Source of the DNA: CAZFLD01 sp964519835
GTDB taxonomy: Bacteria; Spirochaetota; Spirochaetia; DSM-27196; CAZFLD01
Assembly (NCBI GenBank): GCA_964519835.1
Contig: CAZFLD010000013.1
Coordinates: 12,899-76,898, forward strand
Reading direction: 5' to 3'
DNA: 64,000 nucleotides
This document shows, piece by piece, positions 32,985 to 40,854 of the stretch. A program made the position numbers and the translations under genes. Every line of letters starts with the position of its first letter. The first letter of the stretch is position 1. A model generated the notes under the pieces. That model had not been told where the DNA came from, did not search any database, and saw only the letters and a program-made list of their open reading frames with translations.

Positions 32985-35030
32985 GTGCAACAGTTTGAAT
33001 TAACCGCCATAGTAGCGGACGCCGAAACCGGACAACGCCGGGTGGTGGCGGAAATGCTGCGCAGCTACGGTGTGTTGGTGCTCGGGGCCGGTTCCTTTTT
33101 GGATGTCGAGGCACAAATCGCAAGACCCGGCGCCGATGTTTTGTTTATTTCCCTAGACAGCCTGCCGCATCTATCGGCGCTGTCGGATCTTTTCAATCGC
33201 GCCGGAACGGTTGAACTGGTGCTTTTGAGTACCGCTCCCACCTCGAGGCAGTTGTCATACGCCTTTGAAATGGGCGCTCTCGACTTTTTGAGCAAACCTA
33301 TCGATGACGCTCGCCTCAAACGGACCTTGTCTCGTGTAGTCCGGCGACGGCAGGTGAGCGGATCCGCCGCAGAGTCGGCGGCGGAGATAGGCGGTTCGGG
33401 GACTTCCTTTGACGTTGTTGAGTCGCCTCGCAACGCCTCCGGCTCACAGGCTTTGGGCCACGGCTTCGACGATCTGCTCCTCCCGGTCGTTCGGCTGGAT
33501 AGAAGCACCCAGGCAGTCGAGGCAAATACGGCCGGTTTGGACCAATTGGGTTTTTTGTTTTCGGATGAAACCGGGATCTATACCACGGAGGGTACGCGGA
33601 TCTCACGGTCCAAGCTCCTCTCAGACATCCTGGAGCACCCCGTCTCGCGGCAGATCCGGGTTGTTACCCAAGCGGGCGCGCCAAGACGTTTTGCCCTTTT
33701 CCCCGCCGAATTGCCGGACGGCATTTTGGTTGCCGGCGTAGACGTCACGCAGTCGGAGGCTAAGTCCGACCGTCTGTCGCGGCTTGTACACCGCTATCAA
33801 CACGCCCTCACCGACCTGGGTCTTTTTAACCGCTGGCTCACGGTGATAAACGCGGAAGCCGACCCGATCTCCGTTCTGCCGAGACTGTGCGAGGAAGCCG
33901 AGGAGTTGGCCGGCATAACCCGTATGGCGGTCTACCGCGCAAACGACGAAGAAGGGTTGACCTGTATAGCCGAATCGCCCACAGAATCCGCAGCCGGTGC
34001 GCCGGCGGTTGTCGAGGTGGACGAGTTGCCGAAGGGCTTTGGTTTGGACCGTGTGCACCTGCTTACGCGTTTTGACGGACTTTCTGAGCACATTCAGGCC
34101 GTTCTCGATGAGTGCAACATCAAGGCAATCCTCACACGGCCGCTGTCGGGGGACGATCAGCTTTACGGTATCGTTGTGTTCGCAACGGACACCAGACGCT
34201 ACTTCGGGCGGCGGGTGCGCGCCGTTACCGAGATTGTTGCCGGTGCCGTAACCGTGGCGCTGCGTCGCCACGAGCTGATTCTGGCGTTGAATCGAGTGGA
34301 TTCTGAGCGTAGGGCAAAGCAGCGTATGCTGGAACGGGCCGAACGGCTGACGTCGCTGGGCAGTCTTGCGTCCGCAATTGGGCACGAGATCAATCAGCCG
34401 CTCCAGTCAATCAAGATCATCGCTGAGAGTGCCCTTATGTGGGCCGCCCGCGAGGGTCGCAGGCCCTCCTACGAGTCCTTGCTCGAGAGCATGGAGCGCA
34501 TTACGGATCGCGCACGGTGGGCCGCCCAGATAGTCAAAGACATGAAGACGATGATCAAGGAGCCCACGGACATCGAGACGCGCCCGGTGGAGCTGGAGCC
34601 GATTATCATCACGTCTCTCCGAGACCATGAGTCCCGTCTCGAGGACGTTGATTGTGTTGTGGCGGTTCCTGGCGATCTTCCTCCCGTTATCGGGAACAAG
34701 ACACAGTTGCGGCAAGTGTTTGCGAACCTGATCCGTAATGCCGCCGACGCCATGCTCGAGCACGATCAGCCGTGGCGGTTGACTATTCGCGCATCGGCGG
34801 GAACGGACAGTGTGCGTGTTGAGGTGTGCGATACCGGCCCCGGTGTTCCGGACGCCGCAAAGCGCAGAATATTCGACCCGCTCTTTTGTGTTCGGAAGTC
34901 ACAGGCGGGGCAGGGTCTAGGCTTGTTTGTGGTGCACACGATCCTAAAGACACTTGGAGCGACGGTGGAAGTTGAGGACAATACGCCCCGCGGCGCAAAG
35001 TTTGTCTTGGTGTTTCCCGTTGCGTGGTAG
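32985..35030 (+). CDS. large soluble histidine kinase with N-terminal receiver-like and GAF-like domains
   Basis: A 681-residue kinase starting at GTG 32985 (GGAGAG upstream). In order: receiver-like domain (1-115; the usual acceptor Asp site reads DVLFISLDSLP, so it may be inactive, while SKPID is present), a low-complexity linker (~125-165), a PAS-like region, a GAF-like region (~300-430), then the kinase core with His467 in GHEINQPLQS, N box NLIRNAADAM, and DTGPGVP and GQGLGLF ATP-lid motifs. It has no membrane segment, so it senses a cytosolic cue. It closes a three-gene signalling cluster. Confidence 0.9.
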   Translation: MQQFELTAIVADAETGQRRVVAEMLRSYGVLVLGAGSFLDVEAQIARPGADVLFISLDSLPHLSALSDLFNRAGTVELVLLSTAPTSRQLSYAFEMGALDFLSKPIDDARLKRTLSRVVRRRQVSGSAAESAAEIGGSGTSFDVVESPRNASGSQALGHGFDDLLLPVVRLDRSTQAVEANTAGLDQLGFLFSDETGIYTTEGTRISRSKLLSDILEHPVSRQIRVVTQAGAPRRFALFPAELPDGILVAGVDVTQSEAKSDRLSRLVHRYQHALTDLGLFNRWLTVINAEADPISVLPRLCEEAEELAGITRMAVYRANDEEGLTCIAESPTESAAGAPAVVEVDELPKGFGLDRVHLLTRFDGLSEHIQAVLDECNIKAILTRPLSGDDQLYGIVVFATDTRRYFGRRVRAVTEIVAGAVTVALRRHELILALNRVDSERRAKQRMLERAERLTSLGSLASAIGHEINQPLQSIKIIAESALMWAAREGRRPSYESLLESMERITDRARWAAQIVKDMKTMIKEPTDIETRPVELEPIIITSLRDHESRLEDVDCVVAVPGDLPPVIGNKTQLRQVFANLIRNAADAMLEHDQPWRLTIRASAGTDSVRVEVCDTGPGVPDAAKRRIFDPLFCVRKSQAGQGLGLFVVHTILKTLGATVEVEDNTPRGAKFVLVFPVAW

Positions 35031-35074
35031 TGTCACCCGGGAGTTTCTACTAGGGCGCGGAACGCACGTACGGC

Positions 35075-36013
35075 CTAGTGGATATGCGGCAGCCCTGAAT
35101 AGCGAATAGTGTCTTCGCTCTTTTTGCCGACTTCTCCGAGTGCTTGGTTGAAAAGATCCCGTGGATCTTTCGGCCGTGGTTCCTGGTCGTACGACGCCAC
35201 ACCCGCGACAATACAAGCATCCGCGATTGAGGCCACCTCTCCCTCACCCTGGGCCTGCTCGGCGATACGGAGCAGCGGAATCCCGATTTTCTCGCGTGGT
35301 GCACGCGTGACTACCACCGCAACCTGGGACAGGCCGATTTGCATGGCCACGTCGGACCGACGACAGTTGCGTTGGGCAACCGCCAGCAACTCCTCCACCG
35401 CGTGCTCCAAACGGCCGGAGTCCGAAATACCCCGGACCTCCAATACCGCAAGCGTGAGTGGATCGCGGTACCGTTCCGATGCGTCCCACAAAAACTCGAG
35501 CTGGTCGACAAGCTGCGGGCGGTAGATCTCGGCTATGTAATCCACGTTTGTCCATCGAGAAACCAAAAACAGGAGCAGACGCCGTAGTGCGATTGTATAG
35601 AGGACGGATATGCCGAACAGGATAAGGATCGGCAGAATCAAAGACGCGGATGCCAGTCCCTCGAGCCCCAGGAAGTCGTCCGTAGAGGGCATCATGATAA
35701 ACGAAACGATCAAAACGGCAACAAATAGCAAACCGTAGAGAATCGGGAACTTAAGGGCAAATCCTGCGCGTGCGGCGGCGGCGTACTCCGCCTTTATGAT
35801 AAAGCCCGCCGCCGTTCCAATGGCCAAAATCAGGAGAGCCGTTAGTACAAGACCGGGCAATGAATCCGAATCTAAATACCCGATTGCAAGCAGAATAGCG
35901 GTGACTGCTGCCACCGTTGCCCCCGCGACGAGACCGCTTTTGAGGAGAGTGTTGTTGTTTGTTGCCAGCATAATCACGCCATGACGGTCGCGTTCGGATA
36001 CCACTGTTGCCAT
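35075..36013 (-). CDS. membrane protein with degenerate GGDEF-like domain
   Basis: A 312-residue protein starting at ATG 36013. Four to five membrane segments fill residues ~12-155; the cytoplasmic C-terminal half follows the order of a GGDEF domain (LTLAVLEV, then a helix ending CRRSDVAMQIGLSQVAVVV, then SIADACIVAGVASYDQE and a final helix). The position of the GGDEF signature reads MQIGLSQ, so diguanylate cyclase activity is not expected; it could bind a nucleotide or act as a scaffold. The frame is open upstream but that part is antisense to the SDR gene. Family is inferred from pattern, not motif. Confidence 0.6.
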   Translation of the reverse strand: MATVVSERDRHGVIMLATNNNTLLKSGLVAGATVAAVTAILLAIGYLDSDSLPGLVLTALLILAIGTAAGFIIKAEYAAAARAGFALKFPILYGLLFVAVLIVSFIMMPSTDDFLGLEGLASASLILPILILFGISVLYTIALRRLLLFLVSRWTNVDYIAEIYRPQLVDQLEFLWDASERYRDPLTLAVLEVRGISDSGRLEHAVEELLAVAQRNCRRSDVAMQIGLSQVAVVVTRAPREKIGIPLLRIAEQAQGEGEVASIADACIVAGVASYDQEPRPKDPRDLFNQALGEVGKKSEDTIRYSGLPHIH

Positions 36014-36032
36014 TATTACACCCCTTAACGGT

Positions 36033-36062
36033 ATTATAGCATTTTGTACTACCATTAGTAGT
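36033..36062. promoter_or_regulatory. divergent promoter region with inverted repeat
   Basis: Minus strand TGC-TATAAT (36041-36033) is an extended -10 for the GGDEF-like gene. Next to it lies the inverted repeat ACTAC-CATTA-GTAGT (36048-36062), ending just before the ribosome site of the SDR gene. Confidence 0.5.
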
Positions 36063-36074
36063 TTGGAGGGAAGC

Positions 36075-36992
36075 TTGAACACCGCTCTGGTAACGGGGGC
36101 GTCGGTCGGGATCGGTCGCGAAATCGCGGCACAACTGGCGGACCGTGGCTTCGACCTTATTATCAGCGCGCGCCGTGCGAACGCTCTCGAGGAGGTGGCC
36201 GACGACATCCGACGGAACACGAGTCGGAGTGTAGTCGTGGTTCCGGCCGATTTGAGCCTGGATAGCGATGTGAGCCGTCTTGTGGCCGCCGCATTGGATG
36301 CGTCCGCGCTGTCCGTGTTGGTGAACAACGCCGGTTCTGGATACTACGGCGGGTTTTTCGATGGCGACGCCACCGTCTACGATTCGATGATCGGCCTAAA
36401 CTGTGCGGCGTTGACACGGCTGTGTCGCGCGATTATTCCGCGAATGGTCAACACGGGCGTAGGCCGCGTTATGAACGTTGCGTCCGTTGCCGCGTTCCAG
36501 CCCGGCCCGCTTATGGCGGTGTACTATGCCACAAAGGCCTATGTTCTCTCGTTTTCCCAGGCGCTTTCCCGAGAGCTCTTGGGTACCGGAGTGACCGTTA
36601 CGGCGTTGTGTCCCGGTCCTACCCGTAGCGAGTTTCACATGCGCGCCGGAATCCCCGGCCCGGACGAGCACGCGGGCGCAGCGGCCGCAGGCTCCGGTGC
36701 CCCCACCGCCGGCCAAAGCGGTGACGAGGCGGCCCTGGGAAAAACCGGCGCCGGCGCGCCGGGCAACGGTTCCGCACCGCGGTCGGCACGTCGTGGCAAT
36801 GCCATGGCCCACAAACACATGCCGGATTCGCGTACCGTAGCGTCCTACGGTATCCGGGCAATGATGCGAGGAAAGCGGGTCGCCGTACACGGCCTTCTCT
36901 ACAAGGTCTCCATCTTTGCCGAGCGGTTTCTGCCTCGGCGCTTTGTGGTCAACTCGGTCTACCGCTTGCAGAGCTCGAGGCCCGAGTCGTGA
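36075..36992 (+). CDS. short-chain dehydrogenase/reductase with low-complexity insertion
   Basis: A 305-residue SDR. TGASVGIG (NAD(P)-binding), LVNNAGSGYYG and the catalytic YYATKAY are present, so it should be an active oxidoreductase. TTG 36075 is preferred as start because GGAGGG lies just upstream; an earlier TTG at 36063 would consume the ribosome site. Residues ~193-242 form a Gly/Ala/Pro-rich insertion not found in ordinary SDRs, between the substrate loop and a C-terminal segment ending RLQSSRPES. The thioesterase gene overlaps its stop by GTGA, so both may act on acyl chains. Confidence 0.9.
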   Translation: MNTALVTGASVGIGREIAAQLADRGFDLIISARRANALEEVADDIRRNTSRSVVVVPADLSLDSDVSRLVAAALDASALSVLVNNAGSGYYGGFFDGDATVYDSMIGLNCAALTRLCRAIIPRMVNTGVGRVMNVASVAAFQPGPLMAVYYATKAYVLSFSQALSRELLGTGVTVTALCPGPTRSEFHMRAGIPGPDEHAGAAAAGSGAPTAGQSGDEAALGKTGAGAPGNGSAPRSARRGNAMAHKHMPDSRTVASYGIRAMMRGKRVAVHGLLYKVSIFAERFLPRRFVVNSVYRLQSSRPES

Positions 36993-37429
36993 AAGGCTAC
37001 GTCGAGCTCGAGGTGCGCGACTACGAGTGTGACCTGCAAGGGGTGGTGAACAACGCGGTCTACCTGAACTACTTCGAGCACGCGCGCCACCGTTTTCTTG
37101 TGGACATGGGACTTCGCTTCTCGGAACTCCATAACGCCGGTTACGATCCCATTGCGACTAAGCTGGAGATATCCTATCATCGCGCGCTTCGACCGGGCGA
37201 TCGATTTGCAATCGAAACCGATCTCGAGGCATCCGGCCGTATGCGGCTTGTGTTTGTGCAACGTCTTCGCCGTTTTGTGGCGAAGGGCCGGCAAGACCGG
37301 GAAGAACCGGAAGAGGCCGAGCCTGCCGCCACGGCGCGGGTTACGGCCGCGCTGCTATACAACGGCCGTCCGGTGCCCGTGGATCGCCTGTCCGAGTTGC
37401 GTAGTGATATCGATCTGCCTCGTAGCTAG
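36989..37429 (+). CDS. 4HBT-fold acyl-CoA thioesterase (YbgC/FadM-like)
   Basis: A 146-residue hot-dog protein. RDYECDLQGVVNNAVYLNYFE carries the catalytic Asp and the usual N-x-x-YLxYFE signature. GTG 36989 overlaps the SDR stop. Residues ~98-117 (GRQDREEPEEAEPAATA) are an unusual charged insertion in a surface loop. It probably hydrolyses short or medium acyl-CoA in concert with the SDR. Confidence 0.88.
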   Translation: MKGYVELEVRDYECDLQGVVNNAVYLNYFEHARHRFLVDMGLRFSELHNAGYDPIATKLEISYHRALRPGDRFAIETDLEASGRMRLVFVQRLRRFVAKGRQDREEPEEAEPAATARVTAALLYNGRPVPVDRLSELRSDIDLPRS

Positions 37430-37510
37430 GCTATCGCTTGGGGGTGTGGCTTGGGGCTAGCGCTTGGGCTTGCGTCCGGGCACGCCGAGCCCGTCTTCTC
37501 GCCGGAGGGA

Positions 37511-38934
37511 CTAAATGCCTTCGATTCCGCCGGAGCGGATCTTCTCGGCCCGCCGCCGGACGCCCTGTAGCTCGTTGCCGTCCTTCCTATCCAGGTTCTT
37601 GAACTGGAAGCCCATCCGCCGATTCGAGGCGAGCCGTACCTTGTTGCGCTGCAAAAAATCCCAGTACAGGGTCGTGATGGGACACGCATCATCACCGAGT
37701 GATTGCCGTGGGTCAAAACGGCAATTGCGACAGTAGTTGCTCATGCGATTGATGTAGGCGCCGCTTGCGCAGTAGGGCTTGCTCGCCATAAGCCCCCCGT
37801 CGGCGTACTGGCTCATGCCGAGCACGTTGGGCAGGCTCACCCAGTCGTAGGCATCGGCATACATCTCCATGTGCCAGTGATGCATTGCCGTCGGTCGTAC
37901 TCCGAGGAGCAAGCACCAGAGGCCGAGAACCATCAGACGCTGAATGTGATGGGTGTATGCGTTTTGAAGCAGATTGTGCATGGCATCCGCAACACACGCC
38001 ATCTCGCTTTCGCCGGTCCAAAGCGCCTCGGGGACGGCCACATCCGCCCCAAGACGGTTCTCCGCCGCGTAATCCGGCATATAGTGGTAGTAGATACCGG
38101 CAACGTACTCCCGCCACCCGAGGACCTGCCGAACAAAGCCCTCGACCGCTGCAAGCGGCACTGCGTCGTGGCCCGGACCGTCGGTGTAGGCGGCAAGAGC
38201 GGCAAGCGCCGTTCCACAAAGTCCGCAAGCGCCGCCTCCGCCCCATCGGCATCAACGGGGTCGGTGAACGCCTCGAGGGAGCCGGGGTTTTTGTCAAAGC
38301 GCTCACGCACCCATGTGATCACTTCCTGCGTCGTCGCATCCGCCGGCTGTGGTTCCGGCTCCGGAACCTCGCCGGGTCCGTCCTTGCCAAAAGCGCCTCG
38401 GTTCTCTTTGTCAAAGCTCCAAGCTCCACCAACGGGCGATCTATCTTTGTTCAGGAGAATGTGGAACTCGTTCCGGACCCGCCGGTAGAAATACTCAAGA
38501 CGCAGGTCTTTTCGGCCGGCGGCATAGTCGGCGAAGAAGGCCTCGTCAGTAAAGAAGCGAGAATCGCGTTTGACTACCAGCTCAACTCCCAAGTCATTGC
38601 AGATCTGATCGAGAGTGTTGCGGGTGTCTTGGCTTCCTGGTCGAATCGCGACAATACGCTTCGGCCGTACTTCTTTTATCGTCTTACAAAACGCCGCGTT
38701 CCAATCGTCAGCCTCCTCCAACGTTTTATACACAAGATCGACACCACTCTCCGTCAGCCGATCACGACAATGCCTCATGGCACTCATCTGAGTGACGACC
38801 CGTCGCTTGTTGGTGTAGTGGGTCGGACCTATACTTGCTTCCGCCATAAAGGCCGGTTCCGCTCCCGCGGTTGCCTTCACGAGGTCGGCGTCCAGCTGGT
38901 CATAAAAAACAACCGTGAGTGAATCGGTGGGCAT
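37511..38934 (-). pseudogene. iron-sulfur (6-4) photolyase/cryptochrome-related gene, broken by internal deletion
   Basis: The first part (38934 to ~38207) encodes the photolyase-related N-terminal domain (MPTDSLTVVFYDQLDADL onward to ADFVERRLP). The second part (from ~38190 to the stop at 37511) continues in another frame with AVEGFVRQVLGWREYVAG, then the flavin-binding and 4Fe-4S cysteines (SNYCRNCRFDP, ACPITTLYWDF). About 45-60 residues that lie between these blocks in intact homologues are missing, and the frame shifts at the joint. The joint carries the direct repeat GCGGCAAG-A-GCGGCAAG (38190-38206), suggesting a deletion between short repeats. The gene should give no complete enzyme. 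Confidence 0.85.
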
Positions 38935-39010
38935 AATCCATGGTACCGCGGAAGGGAGCTACCCCGACAGTCCTCGACTCCGCAGCCGGTCCTGATTACC
39001 TTCAAGCGCG

Positions 39011-40177
39011 ATGTCTTCCCTGCGATTTTCTTGGATCAATCGAATCGAAGAGGTGGACCAAAAGGCCTGGGACGAGTTTGCCCGACCGGCCGAAACGGCG
39101 CTCTTGGAGTGGGCCTGGCTTCGAAGTTTTGAGTCTTCCGGAAGCATGACGGAAAAGACCGGGTGGCTGCCGTGCCATTTATTGGCGTACCGTGGCTCTA
39201 CCCTGGTGGGCATTGCGCCCATGTACGTCAAATCGCATAGCGTCGGCGAGTTTGTGTTCGACTATGCGTGGGCCGAGGTGGCGCAGCACATCGGCACGGA
39301 GTACTACCCAAAACTCGTCGGCATGAGTCCCGCCACGCCTGCGGTCGGGTATCGGTTTTTGGTGGATCCGGCGGACCCGGATTTGGAGGATGCCATGCTG
39401 ACCGAGGTTCATCGGTTTGCGGACAAACACGGCATGGCCTCGGTCGCCTTTAACTTTATCGACGAGGCGTGGACCGAGCGTCTGCGGATGCTTGGATACA
39501 GCGCCTGGAAACACCAAAGCTACCTCTGGTCCAACGACGGGTTCGAGGACTTCGACGACTACCTGGCGGCCTTTAACAAAAACCAGCGCCGAAACATCAA
39601 GCGCGAACGCAAGAGCGTTGCCGACCAGGGGCTCGAGATAGCGACGTTTGTGGGGTCTGAGACCGATGTGGATATGTTTCGCCTGATGTATCGGTACTAC
39701 AAAGAGACCAACGACCAGTTTGGCATGTGGGCCGCCCGGTACTTGAACCGTCGTTTTTTTGAAGACCTGTATCCAGATTTTGCCGACCGGGTTCTGTTTG
39801 CCGCCGCCTACGATAGAACCCATAAGCCGGCGAGCGAGGCGCCTGTTGCCCTCTCGTTTCTGTTGGCCAAGGGCGGCCATCTGATTGGACGGTACTGGGG
39901 TAGCCGCGATTTCTACGATTGCCTCCACTTCGAGCTTTGTTATTACGCTCCTATCACATGGGGAATCGAGAACGGTTACAAGAGTTTTGATCCCGGGATG
40001 GGATCGTCCCACAAACTACGGCGCGGCTTCCGAGCGGTGTCCAACTACAGCCTTCACCGTTTCGCCGACAAGCGAATGCAGGCGATTATGGAAGGCAACA
40101 TCGAAAGAATCAACGAGATGGAACAGAGCCGAATCGAGACCATGAATGAGCTCGTACCATTCGCCAAAAAAGCGTAG
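39011..40177 (+). CDS. GNAT-fold peptidogalycan/FemAB-like acyltransferase family protein
   Basis: A 388-residue protein of the COG3146 type (GNAT N-acyltransferase fold, sometimes named peptidogalycan biosynthesis protein): HQSYLWSNDG, NKNQRRNIKRERK and GHLIGRYWGSRDFYDCLHFELCYYAPI near the C terminus are hallmarks. The family resembles FemAB aminoacyl transferases but its substrate is unknown. The start ATG 39011 gives the family length. A small lipoprotein gene follows 34 bases later. Confidence 0.85.
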   Translation: MSSLRFSWINRIEEVDQKAWDEFARPAETALLEWAWLRSFESSGSMTEKTGWLPCHLLAYRGSTLVGIAPMYVKSHSVGEFVFDYAWAEVAQHIGTEYYPKLVGMSPATPAVGYRFLVDPADPDLEDAMLTEVHRFADKHGMASVAFNFIDEAWTERLRMLGYSAWKHQSYLWSNDGFEDFDDYLAAFNKNQRRNIKRERKSVADQGLEIATFVGSETDVDMFRLMYRYYKETNDQFGMWAARYLNRRFFEDLYPDFADRVLFAAAYDRTHKPASEAPVALSFLLAKGGHLIGRYWGSRDFYDCLHFELCYYAPITWGIENGYKSFDPGMGSSHKLRRGFRAVSNYSLHRFADKRMQAIMEGNIERINEMEQSRIETMNELVPFAKKA

Positions 40178-40211
40178 TGGTATGCAATACAGTTTTTTGA
40201 GGAGAGGCATA

Positions 40212-40694
40212 ATGAAGGCCGCCCTACTTTTGTCCGTGATTTTTCTCGCTGCGTGTGCCACCGCGCCACAGAATGAGCTTGAACGGCTCGGCGGGTTCGA
40301 GCCCGCACCGGATCTTTCGCCCCTCGACGTTGTGCAGATCCAGATTGATGCTTTTGCCGCCAACGATGGTGACGACCGGGGCATCGACATCGCGTTTCGA
40401 TTTGCCTCGCCGGCCAACCGCAGCGTCACGGGGCCGGCCGATCGGTTTGGTGAAATGATGCGCGGACCCGGCTATGCGGCAATGCTCAATCCCGTCCGGG
40501 TGACCTACGGCAATGTCCGGATAGCCGGTAACACCGCCCAAGTGCCGGTGCGCATCACAACCGTGGACGGTCGGGACATCATCTACCTGTTTGTTCTCGA
40601 GAGACAGACCGACGAGCCGTATGTAGAATGCTGGATGACCGACGGTGTCCAGGTTCTCGGGACAATCCAGGAACCTGCGCCCCAAACGATCTGA
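40212..40694 (+). CDS. DUF4864-type lipoprotein
   Basis: A 160-residue lipoprotein with signal sequence MKAALLLSVIFLAAC, Cys at the lipobox, and a domain matching DUF4864 (VVQIQIDAFAANDGDDRG, FASPANR, FGEMMRGPGYAAML). GGAGAGG precedes ATG 40212; the earlier in-frame Met is inside the upstream gene. Its function is unknown; it lies downstream of the FemAB-like gene on the same strand. Confidence 0.82.
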   Translation: MKAALLLSVIFLAACATAPQNELERLGGFEPAPDLSPLDVVQIQIDAFAANDGDDRGIDIAFRFASPANRSVTGPADRFGEMMRGPGYAAMLNPVRVTYGNVRIAGNTAQVPVRITTVDGRDIIYLFVLERQTDEPYVECWMTDGVQVLGTIQEPAPQTI

Positions 40695-40717
40695 CGGGTA
40701 GATCGTCGCCCGTTTTT
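40694..40717 (+). terminator. terminator after the DUF4864 gene
   Basis: ACGGG and CCCGT arms (40694-40698, 40709-40713) followed by five T; the hairpin begins at the stop codon. Confidence 0.55.
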
Positions 40718-40767
40718 CTCGCAGGGGTTTACTTCAACTACTCTTTTGGTGTTTTGCGCACAGTACC

Positions 40768-40786
40768 CGGCCATGAGGCCGTTTTT
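40768..40786 (+). terminator. second hairpin/T-tract before the LuxR-type gene
   Basis: CGGCC-ATGA-GGCCG followed by TTTTT. With the previous hairpin it gives a tandem pair isolating the regulator gene from the genes upstream. Confidence 0.6.
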
Positions 40787-40854
40787 CGCGAGACATTCCG
40801 ATGTGAAATGCGTTAGGCTGTGTTAGCAAATGACCAATAGCCAAGGAGGCAACC

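Noticed and set aside
36014..36328. An N-terminal extension of the GGDEF-like membrane protein
   Set aside because: It is antisense to the SDR gene, has no ribosome site, and would put the extended -10 promoter inside the gene.
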